The notes beneath the pieces were generated by a model, which did not search any database, was not told where the DNA came from, and saw nothing but the letters and a program-made list of their open reading frames with translations. A stretch of 57,817 nucleotides of DNA. Origin: Acidimicrobiia bacterium (GTDB lineage: Bacteria; Actinomycetota; Acidimicrobiia; Acidimicrobiales; Bin134). A program made the position numbers and the translations under genes. How positions within the stretch are numbered: the first letter of the stretch is position 1; each line of letters starts with the position of its first letter. Below are positions 44,625-53,795 of the stretch, piece after piece. The stretch covers positions 1 through 57,817 of the forward strand of contig VYCQ01000038.1 in assembly GCA_009843865.1 (NCBI GenBank). The letters are read 5' to 3'.

Positions 44625-45574
44625 TGGCCAACCAAGTACCTAAAGACGCTCTCGAGGTCATCGTCTAGTGGGCGTATCTCCAAAAGAGAAACTTGATGGT
44701 CGCGCGCCGCTAAGGCCACGGCTCGGCGAAAAAACATAACATCAGATGTGCTCACCACCAAAGCATCGGGGTCTTGCAACTCACAACCCGAAATCACACC
44801 ACACTCCAATAAAGCTATAGCCAAGGTTCGAGGTTGATTGCTACGAATGCTGATACGCAATGGTCGGTCATCCATGAGATCGCGGATTTTGTGAAAATCA
44901 CCCTCGGCAACCAAACGTCCTTGAGCGATCACAAGCACCCGTGAGCCAAACCTCTCCACCTCATCAAGCACATGGCTCGAAACGATTACACACTTGCCAG
45001 CATCGCTCAGCCTGTGAAACAAGGCAATCATGGCACGACGCTGGCGAGGATCAAGACCGGTTAAGGGCTCATCTAGAACCACCACCAAAGGATCGTGGAC
45101 AATAGCCTGAGCCAACTTGATACGTTGGCGCATACCCTTGGAATAGGTGCTAAGGCTACGCTCGTCGTCTGCGTCTAATTCTACCATCGCTATAGCCCCA
45201 CGGGCAGCTTCAACAGGGTGACTAAGACCGTGAAGTTGAGCAGCGAGCTGCACAAACTCTAAGCCGCTAAGTTGATCCCAAAGGGTTTCTTGTTGGGGTG
45301 CCATGCCAATGCGCCCCAACACAGCCACATCCCTACGAGGATCTTTGCCCAAGATGGTAAGGGTACCCTTAGAGGGTCGTGCCAAACCGCAAATGATCCG
45401 CAGCAAGGTGGACTTTCCAGCTCCGTTAGGGCCAAGCAGTGCAGTAACCCCTGCCCCGATACCAAAACTTACGTCGCTTACTGCCACAAGATCGCCAAAC
45501 CATTTAGACACGCCAGCAGCTTGAACCATAGATGTGGGCGAGATTTCAGTGGAAGATAAAGAGATTGCGCTCAT
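44621..45574 (-). CDS. ABC exporter ATP-binding protein (second exporter)
   Basis: A 317-residue ATPase. Walker A is GPNGAGKST, the signature is YSKGMRQRIKLAQA (the usual SGG is SKG here), Walker B is VVVLDEPLTGLDP, and the switch His is in SSHVLDE. A C-terminal extension of about 80 residues follows. Coupled by ATGA overlaps to genes on both sides; partner of the permease at 43926. Confidence 0.87.
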   Translation of the reverse strand: MSAISLSSTEISPTSMVQAAGVSKWFGDLVAVSDVSFGIGAGVTALLGPNGAGKSTLLRIICGLARPSKGTLTILGKDPRRDVAVLGRIGMAPQQETLWDQLSGLEFVQLAAQLHGLSHPVEAARGAIAMVELDADDERSLSTYSKGMRQRIKLAQAIVHDPLVVVLDEPLTGLDPRQRRAMIALFHRLSDAGKCVIVSSHVLDEVERFGSRVLVIAQGRLVAEGDFHKIRDLMDDRPLRISIRSNQPRTLAIALLECGVISGCELQDPDALVVSTSDVMFFRRAVALAARDHQVSLLEIRPLDDDLESVFRYLVGQ

Positions 45575-46443
45575 CTCTCAATCTCAATTTGTTGATAGCG
45601 CCAGCAGGCAAACCAGCAAGATGCCACTATGAGCCCCGAGGTCACTGCGAAAACGAGCCAGGTATCAATGCGAACAATGGCCCCTTCAACAGGATTCACT
45701 TGACCGTAGATGCGATACACCGTTTCAACCGAAAGCGAAAACAGGTTGATGAGTTGATAAGAGTCGCTGAACTCCGTGGCTTCAGATAAACCGTCACCCA
45801 CCGCAGTGCTAACCAGCGGGATCAAGAAAATGACCACGCTGGCGCGAGTGCGACGCTCAAACAAACAAGATACCGCTATCGAGAGCGAACCCCAGAACAC
45901 AGCCATCAAAAGACCTGCGGACAAGAGTCGCCCAAGTTCAGCCAACCAGTCTACCACCCCATCAGGACCCACCCCTTCCAAGGTATAAGCGATGAGCATC
46001 AGCAGTGGCGGACCAATGGTCATAAACGCTAAGACCCCCACAATCGCTGCGAACTTTGAAACTAGATAGGTATTGCGATTCAGCGGTGATGCCATATACA
46101 GACCTAACATTCCGCTGCGTCGATCGGTACACACGGCTTCTGGGGCTACAAAGGCAGCAAACAAATACAGTGCCCCGACGATGATGACGTAATACTCACC
46201 TGATTCGCCTAATTCAAGCTCCTCGCTGCCGGGCAGCAACACAGCGAGACCCACAAACACGATGGCAGGCATGAAAGCAATTATTAGGGTGAGTGCTGGT
46301 AGCACCTTTTGCCAGTTAGAGCGTTTGAGGCCCAACACCCGCTGCACTGTGTGATAGGCCAAATTGCACATAGCTCGTGACGGAGAATGGCGTGGACCTT
46401 CATAAGCCAAATAGCCACGAGCGTGGATACGGGCTTCGCTCAC
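45571..46443 (-). CDS. ABC-2 type permease (first exporter)
   Basis: A 290-residue permease with about six membrane segments. An N-terminal cytoplasmic part is followed by VLPALTLIIAFMPAIVFVG; the loop VCTDRRSGMLGLYMASPLNRNTYLVSK is the ABC-2 coupling region. Overlaps the ATPase genes on both sides by 4 nt. Works with the ATPase at 46440. Confidence 0.8.
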   Translation of the reverse strand: MSEARIHARGYLAYEGPRHSPSRAMCNLAYHTVQRVLGLKRSNWQKVLPALTLIIAFMPAIVFVGLAVLLPGSEELELGESGEYYVIIVGALYLFAAFVAPEAVCTDRRSGMLGLYMASPLNRNTYLVSKFAAIVGVLAFMTIGPPLLMLIAYTLEGVGPDGVVDWLAELGRLLSAGLLMAVFWGSLSIAVSCLFERRTRASVVIFLIPLVSTAVGDGLSEATEFSDSYQLINLFSLSVETVYRIYGQVNPVEGAIVRIDTWLVFAVTSGLIVASCWFACWRYQQIEIER

Positions 46444-47357
46444 TTTGAGACCTCAATGAACACATCTTCTAACGTGGTCCGGTGGGGCTCTAAGCGACGC
46501 AACCCCATGCCTAGTTCGGCCACCGTGTCGCGGATAAGGTCGTTCGCTGTTGCACTGCTGCTCACGGTAAGAGAGTTATGTTGGATGCTGACCTCGGCAC
46601 CGCGAGCCTCTAAGACATCAGCTAACAGTTGAGAATCACCATCCACCTCAACTCTCATGCCAGCTTCAGGCGAATCCAGATCATCTAGTGCCCCGCTATA
46701 GCCCACAACGCCGTTGGCCAAGATCACCACTGAGTCACAAACCCGCTCAATCTCCTCCAAAAGATGTGATGACAATAAAATGTCAATTCCAAACTCGCTT
46801 CCAACCTGGCCGATAAGCGCCAGCATTGCATCTCGCTGCACCGGGTCGAGACCATCGGTAGGTTCGTCTAATAACAACAAATCGGGATCATGGGCTAGGG
46901 CCTGAGCCATCTTCACTCGCTGACGCTGACCTGTAGACATGGTACCAATGGGTCGAAAGCGTTCTTCGCCTAATCCCACCTGCCATAAGGCATTGCTGGC
47001 CCGCTCGGTAGCGATACGTTTGGGCAGACCGTGAAGCTGTGCTACGTGTTGCACCAGATCTGCTGCTTGCACATCACCCGGCAGGTTGTGATGTTCAGGC
47101 GCATACCCCAAACGCAGCCGTAGCTCAGGCCCGCTTTGATGGGGGTCTACCCCCAATACCGAAAGAACCCCACCGTGGCGAGGTCGCAATCCCAAAATCA
47201 GACCAATAAGGGTGCTCTTGCCTGCTCCGTTTGCGCCTAACAGCCCGGTTATTCCCGAACCCACCTCGCAGTCCAACCCCAACAGCACATGATTAGTGCC
47301 GTAGCTCTTGCGCACTCCCTCTGCGAAGATGACAGGAGCATCTATCAAATCAGACAC
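46440..47357 (-). CDS. ABC exporter ATP-binding protein (first exporter)
   Basis: A 305-residue ATPase. Walker A is GANGAGKST, the signature is STGQRQRVKMAQA, Walker B is LLLLDEPTDGLDP, and the switch His is in SSHLLEE. First gene of the four-gene operon. Its similarity in layout to the ATPase at 44621 points to duplication of an ATPase-permease pair. The exported substrate is unknown. Confidence 0.87.
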   Translation of the reverse strand: MSDLIDAPVIFAEGVRKSYGTNHVLLGLDCEVGSGITGLLGANGAGKSTLIGLILGLRPRHGGVLSVLGVDPHQSGPELRLRLGYAPEHHNLPGDVQAADLVQHVAQLHGLPKRIATERASNALWQVGLGEERFRPIGTMSTGQRQRVKMAQALAHDPDLLLLDEPTDGLDPVQRDAMLALIGQVGSEFGIDILLSSHLLEEIERVCDSVVILANGVVGYSGALDDLDSPEAGMRVEVDGDSQLLADVLEARGAEVSIQHNSLTVSSSATANDLIRDTVAELGMGLRRLEPHRTTLEDVFIEVSK

Positions 47358-47492
47358 AAAACCACGCTACCGTTGCTGTTGGTTAGCCGATAAGATGCAG
47401 TCAAGATTATGTCTAAGAACATGCGGCTTAAAGACATGGGTTGCAAAGAGTTTAAATGTAGATCGATTGAATTTGGATAAGGAGAATAACCA

Positions 47493-47759
47493 GTGACATT
47501 GGAAACCACCCGCAACCCAGCCGCTCTCGTTGAGATCACTGAATTGGTAGACCGCTTGCTAGATGCTATTGACGGAGAGCTGACCAGTCGCTCCAGGGTG
47601 GTAGATGGACTCTTAGACTTACGCTTAGCTGCCGCTGAGTTGCCCGAAGTGTTAATTCAAGTAGATGAGCACTTGGCCGCCCTACCTGGAAACACCACAG
47701 TGGCTAATGGCTGGTGGATGGAAGCGTTGGCCGATCTCCGCAACACTGCTGCTAACTAG
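47493..47759 (+). CDS. Hypothetical helical protein
   Basis: An 88-residue acidic, all-helical protein (ITELVDRLLDAIDGEL, VVDGLLDLRLAAAELPEVLIQVDEHLAAL) of no recognised family. The start is GTG, with AAGGAG 9 nt upstream, so expression is credible. The stop codon shares the CTAG with that of the convergent hydroxylase gene. Function unknown. Confidence 0.65.
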   Translation: MTLETTRNPAALVEITELVDRLLDAIDGELTSRSRVVDGLLDLRLAAAELPEVLIQVDEHLAALPGNTTVANGWWMEALADLRNTAAN

Positions 47760-50074
47760 TGGTCTGCTAAAGCGATGTCATAAGGGCGGATGGGGATGCG
47801 CTCTAAGCTGAGACCTGTGGCATCTCGCACCGCTGCGGCCACAGCAGCCGACGAAGAGATGGTGGGGGGTTCGCCAATCCCTTTTGCACCGTAAGGAGCA
47901 CCGGGTTCAGGTTCTTCAATGAAGGCTGCGATGGTCACCTCAGGCATATCCAAGGTGGTGGGGATCACGTAGTCGGTGAAGGAGTTGTTGCGCACCAAGC
48001 CATCGTCCAGCACGATTTCTTCCATGAGTGCAAGGCCCACGCCTTGTGCAATGCCGCCCTCTATCTGTCCTAATGCCTGAGTAGGGTTGAGAATACGACC
48101 AACATCTTGCGCTGTGGTGATGTCACGTACCCTTACTAGACCCAGGTCGGGGTCCACATCAACAATCACACGGTGTGCAGCACAAGCAAAAGACACATGG
48201 ATGTTACCTTGACCGTTTTCGTCCAGCGTCTGTGTAGGGACATGTCTGAACACAACATCGGCTTCATAATCTTGTTCAGCAGTCAGCTGAGCTAGCGAAG
48301 CTTGTCGCTGGCCATCTATGCAGACAACCATGCCATCGCGCAGCACCAAACCGTCAGGCGACACATCCCACTTAGCACCAACATCGCTCAAAATCTGTTC
48401 TCGCACCTTCCGACAAGCCGCTTGCACAGCTCCGCCTGACATCCAGGTTTGGCGACTTGCCGAAGTAGAGCCAGCCGACTTGCTGGTTACAGTTTGGGCT
48501 GGTGCCAAAATCACCTCGTCCACACTGAGCTCGGTGCGGGCAATTTGCTGAGCCAACGTTACGAAACCCTGGCCCACCTCGGCGCAAGCGCAGGTGATGG
48601 TGGCTACACCGTTAGACACACGACAAGCTGCCGAAGAGTAATCGTCGAAACCTTCCGAAAACATAAGGTTCTTAAAACCCACCGCGAAACCGGTACCTCG
48701 TACGGTGTCTTCAGCTTTGGTGGTACGTCCCGAACCTCCGGGCAGATCACGATAATCGTTAGTGGGTGGCAGCACAGGGCTTGGTGCTTGGGCGCATTGG
48801 CGAATCACTTCGGCTACTGGGAAGGCACCGGTAATCACCTGCCCAGTAATAAGGCGATCGCCCGGGGCCAAAGCATTCAGCAGCCTCAACTCCACTGGAT
48901 CCATACCCAGCGCTGCGGCCAGCTTGTCCATCTGCGCCTCATGAGCGAAACATGTCTGCACCGCGCCAAAACCACGCATAGCCCCGCAGGGGGGATTGTT
49001 AGTGCGCACTGCTAGCCCTTCCACCTCTGCGGCCAACACCTTGTAAGGGCCAGCCGCAAAACAAGAAGCATTGGCAATGACAGCCGCTGAGGAAGAGGCG
49101 TAGGCCCCACCATCAAGCACAATGCGGGCTTCAACCTTGATGAGATGGCCCTGTCGATCAGCGTGATGGCGGTAACACATTTTAGCAGGGTGACGATGTA
49201 CATGACCGAGGAAAGATTCATCGCGGCTGTAAACCATCTTCACCGGTTTTTGAGTGTGCTGAGCCAAAAGACACAGATGAACCTGCAAAGAGAGATCTTC
49301 GCGTGCACCAAAGGCTCCACCAACACCAGCCAAAGTGATGCGCACCTGCTCTTCAGCGAGCCCTAAGCAAGCAGCAATCTGGCTTCTATCCACATGCAAC
49401 CACTGAGTGGAGACAAACAACTCCACCCCGCCATCCTCTTCGGGCAGGGCCATGCCCGACTCTGGACCCATGAAAGCCTGATCTTGCATACCCACTTCAT
49501 AGCTGCCTTCTACCACCACCTCGCCAGTAAGGCTTAGATCACCATGGCGGATACCTAGGCGACGGATCACATTGCCATCGGGATGCATAGGGGGTGCTTC
49601 AGAGGCAGCTTCAGAGTCGGTAAGCGGCGCAATCACCTCATAATTCACAACAATGGCTTCTGCGGCACGGCGGGCTATGTCGGGGTGCTCGGCAGCTACC
49701 AGGGCTACTGGTTCACCCACATAACGCACTTGGTCGGCGGCCAACACCGGCTGATCTTGATGATCGAGGCCGAAGTTGAGTTGCCCTGGCACATCGCTGG
49801 CCAACAACACCGCATGAACTCCGCCAAAAGCTAGCGCTGGACCGATATCAATGTTGCTTATAAGTGCTGAAGGGTGGGGTGAACGCAAGGTGTGACCCCA
49901 TAAAAAGTTGTCAGCCCACAGGTCGGATGAGAAGGCAAAACGGCCCTGCACCTTGGGCACACCATCGGGTCGGCTGACATCTGCACCAACCCCGCGGTCT
50001 CTACTACGTTCTTTTGTATCTATGACAACGCTAGTGTGTTCAACGGCGCTAACAGCCGCTTGTAGACAGCTCAC
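47756..50074 (-). CDS. Molybdenum hydroxylase large subunit (xanthine dehydrogenase family)
   Basis: The 772-residue Mo-binding subunit of the XdhA/CoxL superfamily. The small first domain (RPDGVPKVQGRFAFSSDL) is followed by the Mo-cofactor domains: GVGGAFGAREDLS, NPPCGAMRGFGAVQTCFAHE and GEVGQGF-like EVGQGFVTLAQQ. The catalytic Glu is in AKGIGEPPTISS. The signature for CO dehydrogenase (VAYRCSFR) is absent. I start at GTG 50074, which overlaps the stop of the 2Fe-2S gene (GTGA). Substrate (purine or other N-heterocycle or aldehyde) is not decided by sequence. Confidence 0.85.
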   Translation of the reverse strand: MSCLQAAVSAVEHTSVVIDTKERSRDRGVGADVSRPDGVPKVQGRFAFSSDLWADNFLWGHTLRSPHPSALISNIDIGPALAFGGVHAVLLASDVPGQLNFGLDHQDQPVLAADQVRYVGEPVALVAAEHPDIARRAAEAIVVNYEVIAPLTDSEAASEAPPMHPDGNVIRRLGIRHGDLSLTGEVVVEGSYEVGMQDQAFMGPESGMALPEEDGGVELFVSTQWLHVDRSQIAACLGLAEEQVRITLAGVGGAFGAREDLSLQVHLCLLAQHTQKPVKMVYSRDESFLGHVHRHPAKMCYRHHADRQGHLIKVEARIVLDGGAYASSSAAVIANASCFAAGPYKVLAAEVEGLAVRTNNPPCGAMRGFGAVQTCFAHEAQMDKLAAALGMDPVELRLLNALAPGDRLITGQVITGAFPVAEVIRQCAQAPSPVLPPTNDYRDLPGGSGRTTKAEDTVRGTGFAVGFKNLMFSEGFDDYSSAACRVSNGVATITCACAEVGQGFVTLAQQIARTELSVDEVILAPAQTVTSKSAGSTSASRQTWMSGGAVQAACRKVREQILSDVGAKWDVSPDGLVLRDGMVVCIDGQRQASLAQLTAEQDYEADVVFRHVPTQTLDENGQGNIHVSFACAAHRVIVDVDPDLGLVRVRDITTAQDVGRILNPTQALGQIEGGIAQGVGLALMEEIVLDDGLVRNNSFTDYVIPTTLDMPEVTIAAFIEEPEPGAPYGAKGIGEPPTISSSAAVAAAVRDATGLSLERIPIRPYDIALADH

Positions 50075-50604
50075 AGCGGCGATCGCATTTGTTCGCAAGC
50101 CGAACGCACAGCAGCCAGAATGCGGCCATAACCAGTGCAGCGACAAAGATTACCCGACAAGGCTTCACGCACATCACCTTCGCTGGGGTTGGGATTAGCC
50201 TCTAAGAGATCGTGTACGGCCACGATCAAGCCAGGGGTGCAAAAGCCACACTGCACAGCACCCTCGTCTACAAAAGCCTGCTGTACGGGCAACAGGCCAC
50301 CACGTTCATCAAGCAGCTTCTCATCGGCCGACTCTGCAATGCCTAGACCCTCAATCGTGGTGATCTCTCTACCTACAACGGTTGCAGCCAGAACTAGACA
50401 AGAACAAGTGAGCACACCGTCTACCAACACGACACAAGAACCGCACTCGCCTTCTGTGCATGCGTTCTTAGTGCCGGTACACCCTAAACGTTCCCGCAAC
50501 ACAAAAAGTAGGCTCTCAGATACCTGTGAATCGGCTACCTCACGATTAGCGCCATTAACCCGCAGCGAATAGGGATTTATATACAGCGAGTTGGAATTAG
50601 ACAT
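50071..50604 (-). CDS. Molybdenum hydroxylase [2Fe-2S] subunit
   Basis: The 177-residue iron-sulfur subunit. The N-terminal plant-ferredoxin cluster has CTEGECGSC plus a later Cys (LTCSCLVLA); the C-terminal helical domain has the second cluster, CGFCTPG and CRCTGYGRI. It passes electrons from the Mo centre to FAD. I start at ATG 50604, which overlaps the end of the FAD-subunit gene by 8 nt. Slightly longer than the usual 155-165 residues. Confidence 0.9.
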   Translation of the reverse strand: MSNSNSLYINPYSLRVNGANREVADSQVSESLLFVLRERLGCTGTKNACTEGECGSCVVLVDGVLTCSCLVLAATVVGREITTIEGLGIAESADEKLLDERGGLLPVQQAFVDEGAVQCGFCTPGLIVAVHDLLEANPNPSEGDVREALSGNLCRCTGYGRILAAVRSACEQMRSPL

Positions 50605-51463
50605 AGCCGTTTGTGCCTTCTGAGAACACCCGCTGTAAAGCACGAGCTGCTAACACTCCAACAGCATGGCGACGATAGGCCGCTGTGGAGCGATGATCGT
50701 CGATGGGGGAAGATTCCGCAGCCATCCGTTGACCAAACTCTTGAGCCAAAACCGAATCCACTCCAGTGCCGCTATCCCAGTTGATGCGTTCACCTACCCA
50801 AGCTTCTGCCTCGCTTGCTCGTGGAATGTTTGCAGCCACCGCGCCCAAGGCGCACCGAACCTGCTTAGCCTTACGATCAACCGCCAACGCCACTCCCGCC
50901 ATCGAAATCACCATGGCATTGCGGGGGCCAATTTTGAGATATTCCTGACCTCCGCTGAGATGATCCATCTCGACAGCCTTAATTAACTCTCCGGGCGCTA
51001 AACAGGTACGCTTCACCCCCACCATGAACTCCTCTAAGCTTAAGCAGCGTTCTCCACTAGGGCCATCCAATACAATGCTGGCGTTGAGCGCCGCCAACAC
51101 CGGCAAGGTGTCACCTGCGGGAGACGCGGTTCCCAGATTGCCCCCCAGGGTGCCGGCATTGCGAATAGGCGGTGAGCCCACCGTGCGAGCTGCTTGTGCT
51201 AGGGCAGGCGCAGCCTGAGCCAGCTTGGTGTTCAACATCGTGGTGTAGGTAACCCCAGCACCGATCATGAGGCGATCTTCGCCAATACTCCAACGATGCA
51301 ACTCGGGTACTTGGGCCAGCGCTATCACGCTGTTGAGCTGGCGCAAGCCGCGGTTGATCTCCACCATAAGATCAGTGCCTCCAGCTAAAATAGTAATATC
51401 AGGTGCTTCAGACAGCGTGGCGAGGGCTTCATCAACACTACGAGCCACGATTACATTAGTCAT
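50597..51463 (-). CDS. Molybdenum hydroxylase FAD-binding subunit
   Basis: The 288-residue medium subunit. The FAD motifs are ILAGGTDLMVEI (near 27-38) and TLGGNLGTASPAGDTLPVL; the C-terminal CO-dehydrogenase flavoprotein domain follows. Gene order FAD-2Fe2S-Mo is typical of the family. The start is ATG 51463; an in-frame TTG one codon earlier is less likely. A short ORF ends 6 nt before this start. Confidence 0.9.
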   Translation of the reverse strand: MTNVIVARSVDEALATLSEAPDITILAGGTDLMVEINRGLRQLNSVIALAQVPELHRWSIGEDRLMIGAGVTYTTMLNTKLAQAAPALAQAARTVGSPPIRNAGTLGGNLGTASPAGDTLPVLAALNASIVLDGPSGERCLSLEEFMVGVKRTCLAPGELIKAVEMDHLSGGQEYLKIGPRNAMVISMAGVALAVDRKAKQVRCALGAVAANIPRASEAEAWVGERINWDSGTGVDSVLAQEFGQRMAAESSPIDDHRSTAAYRRHAVGVLAARALQRVFSEGTNGYV

Positions 51464-51469
51464 CAAAAC

Positions 51470-51541
51470 TCACCGGGGATCATAAACCCACTTCTCTTCG
51501 GTCTTTAGTTTATGCAACACCTTTGGCAACATATCCCACAT
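51470..51541 (-). CDS. Possible leaderless 23-residue leader peptide of the hydroxylase operon
   Basis: ATG at 51541 to TGA at 51470 encodes 23 residues (MWDMLPKVLHKLK...). It begins 9 nt after a TATAAC box (51551-51556, minus strand) and ends 6 nt before the FAD-subunit start. If transcription starts at the box, this ORF would be translated first. The frame stays open upstream to a GTG at 51652, but that part runs into the divergent amidohydrolase. It could be regulatory, or a chance ORF. Confidence 0.3.
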   Translation of the reverse strand: MWDMLPKVLHKLKTEEKWVYDPR

Positions 51542-51550
51542 TTGACTACT

Positions 51551-51556
51551 GTTATA
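51551..51556 (-). promoter_or_regulatory. Putative -10 box of the hydroxylase operon
   Basis: TATAAC on the minus strand in the divergent intergenic region, about 90 nt before the FAD-subunit start. The matching -35 position reads TAGATG, a weak match. Confidence 0.35.
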
Positions 51557-51599
51557 AGTACTGCCGGTATCAGCATCTACCGCGGAGCCCCATGATCCG

Positions 51600-52670
51600 G
51601 TGAGTTCAAGCACTTGGGGAGGCGAACCACCCAAATATGCCTCAGCCACCACGCCCGGATTGGTGTGCGCACATCACCATCTATACTCCGCTTTGGCTCG
51701 AGGCATGCCCGCTCCACCACGCACCCCAAACAGGTTCAGCGAAGTGTTGGAGTTGGTTTGGTGGCGCTTAGATCGTGCTTTAGATCTCGACACAATCGAG
51801 TGGTCGGCCAAATTGGGCGCTTTAGAGGCCCTAGAATCAGGATGCACCGCGATAATCGACCACCATGAATCCCCCAAAGCCATCGAAGGGTCGCTAGATG
51901 TCATAGCTAGTGCTTGCGCAGAAGTGGGGATACGGGTGAGCTGCGCTTATGGTGTGACCGATCGTCATGGAGCTGAAGGTGCCCGGCAGGGTTTAGCCGA
52001 AAACGAGCGTTTCTTACGGGCAGGAGGTCGCGGCATGGTAGGAGTCCACGCTGCCTTTACATGCACCACAGAAACCCTAGAGGCTGCCGCAGGGCTGGCT
52101 ACAGATCTTAAGGTTGGAGTGCATATTCATGTAGCTGAAGGAGATGTGGATGCGTCTTCAGCACAGCGGTTGGCATCCCTAACTACGCAAGACTGGTTGT
52201 TGATACACGGAGTGCATTTACCCGATAACCATGAGTTGGCTGGCACGGTGGTACACAATCCTCGTTCCAACATGAATAATGCCGTGGGCTACGCGCACCC
52301 CAGTCGTTTTGCTAATCCGGTGGCATTAGGCACAGATGGTATTGGGGCCGACATGCTAGAGGAGTTCCGAATGGCCTATGCCCGTCATCGCGAGCACGAC
52401 ATTACTGCCACCCCTGATACCGCTTGGGAATGGCTAACCCAAGGCTGGCAACTATTCCCCGAAGCTCTTGGCGACATGGTGAGATGGTCGTATGAACCAA
52501 TTGACCCTTGGCGGCTAGCTTTTACCCCCGCAGTACATGCCAAGCAAGTGATAGTGGACGGTGAAACTCTGCTAGCTGATGGTGCGGCCACTCGAGTTGA
52601 CCCGGATGAAATTCGGGCAAAAGCCGCTGAGGCTGCTGTCCGGCTGTTCAAAGAATTGGGGACTATCTAA
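51600..52670 (+). CDS. SsnA-like amidohydrolase, short N-terminus
   Basis: A 356-residue metal-dependent hydrolase of the SsnA/chlorohydrolase group. The metal ligands are visible: H25-H26-H27 in [19 protein letters not shown], His in [23 protein letters not shown], and Asp in [10 protein letters not shown]. Usual relatives carry 50-60 residues of beta-sandwich strands before the PGLVCAH segment; here only 19 precede it, and the frame is closed by TAA a short way upstream. Either the N-terminus was lost or the sandwich is reduced. It is divergent from the molybdenum hydroxylase and 2 nt before the LLM gene. Deamination of an N-heterocycle is the likely reaction type. Confidence 0.8.
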   Translation: MSSSTWGGEPPKYASATTPGLVCAHHHLYSALARGMPAPPRTPNRFSEVLELVWWRLDRALDLDTIEWSAKLGALEALESGCTAIIDHHESPKAIEGSLDVIASACAEVGIRVSCAYGVTDRHGAEGARQGLAENERFLRAGGRGMVGVHAAFTCTTETLEAAAGLATDLKVGVHIHVAEGDVDASSAQRLASLTTQDWLLIHGVHLPDNHELAGTVVHNPRSNMNNAVGYAHPSRFANPVALGTDGIGADMLEEFRMAYARHREHDITATPDTAWEWLTQGWQLFPEALGDMVRWSYEPIDPWRLAFTPAVHAKQVIVDGETLLADGAATRVDPDEIRAKAAEAAVRLFKELGTI

Positions 52671-52672
52671 TC

Positions 52673-53674
52673 ATGAGTGCATATCCGGTAGCGCTGTACT
52701 TACAAGATGCGCACTCCATGGCCGATGCCATGGAGTATGTACGTTACGCAGAAGAACGGGGATTTAAAGCCGTGTGGCAAGCCGACTCTAGGTTAGTGCG
52801 CGAGGCCACCGTGCCTATGGCAGCCTTTGCTGCCAGCACAAAGACAATCAAAATCGGCAGTGGGGTTTTGGACATGTGGACTCGTAATCCCGCCCGCTTA
52901 GCGGCCACTTTCTCCACGCTCGATGACCTAGCCCCGGGGCGTATCTTGTGTGGGCTTGGAGCATGGTGGGAACCTTTGGCATCAAAGGTAGGGGTAAACC
53001 GGCATCGTCCTCTTAGGGCCATGCGCGAGGTGGTGACCGTGGTTCGAGCACTGTTAGCTGATAAGAACGTTACCTTCCACGGCGACTACGTCCACTTAGA
53101 TGGGGTGGAGTTGGATTATGTGCATCAGCAGCGTCAACCCAAAGACGTGCCCATTTACATTGGTGCCACCGGGATGAAGATGATGGAGCTTACCGGTGAG
53201 TTGGCCGACGGGGTGGTATTGAACTACTTGGTGTCGCCCGATTACAACCGCAGGGCTATAGCCGCGCTAGGCGAAGGCGCTGCCCGAGCAGGGCGCAGCA
53301 TAGATGACCTAGATCGTCCTCAGCTTGTGGTGTGTTCGTTAGCCGAAGATCGTAACGAGGCACTAGACGCAGCTCGCTTGCTAGTGACGCAGTACTTGGG
53401 TCAGCAGCCTCACATAATGGCCGCTTCGGGGGTGCCTGATTCGCTGTTAGAAAAAGTGAACGCGGCACTAACCTGGCCTGCCACCAAAGATCAGGTGGCC
53501 GCGGCAGCGGTGCTCGTACCCGATGAGGTGGTGCAGATGCTTTGTGCTGCGGGCACAGCCGATGAATGCCGCGCCAAAGTAGACGAGTACGTCGCTAACG
53601 GCGCTACCTGCCCAATTCTATACCCTCTAGGCCCTAACGTGCAGGCCATGATCGACGCTTTCGCCCTCAACTAA
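52673..53674 (+). CDS. LLM-class flavin-dependent oxidoreductase (F420-type)
   Basis: A 333-residue luciferase-like TIM-barrel protein. [56 protein letters not shown] and [22 protein letters not shown] match the F420-dependent methylene-H4MPT reductase-like group rather than FMN monooxygenases. Probable cofactor F420 is inferred from the group. Two nt after the amidohydrolase, so the two act in one pathway. Length is normal and complete. Confidence 0.85.
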   Translation: MSAYPVALYLQDAHSMADAMEYVRYAEERGFKAVWQADSRLVREATVPMAAFAASTKTIKIGSGVLDMWTRNPARLAATFSTLDDLAPGRILCGLGAWWEPLASKVGVNRHRPLRAMREVVTVVRALLADKNVTFHGDYVHLDGVELDYVHQQRQPKDVPIYIGATGMKMMELTGELADGVVLNYLVSPDYNRRAIAALGEGAARAGRSIDDLDRPQLVVCSLAEDRNEALDAARLLVTQYLGQQPHIMAASGVPDSLLEKVNAALTWPATKDQVAAAAVLVPDEVVQMLCAAGTADECRAKVDEYVANGATCPILYPLGPNVQAMIDAFALN

Positions 53675-53795
53675 CACCCCACAAAAAGCGAAGTCAAGCA
53701 ATCTGTTGCTGCTGCTTTATCGAAACAGGACAAACGAATTCGCCGCCAGCGGGCCATTGTCGATGTCACGCCACCCCAACTATTGCAGCAAGCTG
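53675..53795 (+). other. Possible gene remnant at the restriction-modification junction
   Basis: Right after the LLM stop and in the same frame, about 40 codons read like protein (KQSVAAALSKQDKRIRRQR, then AIVDVTPPQLLQQAAKKA) with no ATG, GTG or TTG at the front. The frame runs into the methyltransferase gene on the other strand. It may be the tail of a host gene left after the restriction-modification genes arrived. Not recognised. Confidence 0.3.

Noticed and set aside
49583-50198. Plus-strand frames opposite the molybdenum hydroxylase genes
   Set aside because: They mirror conserved protein on the minus strand and have no features of their own.
51470-51652. Longer minus-strand ORF (60 residues) from GTG 51652
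   Set aside because: It runs into the amidohydrolase coding region and has no ribosome-binding site or promoter before the GTG; only the 23-codon part is plausibly expressed.
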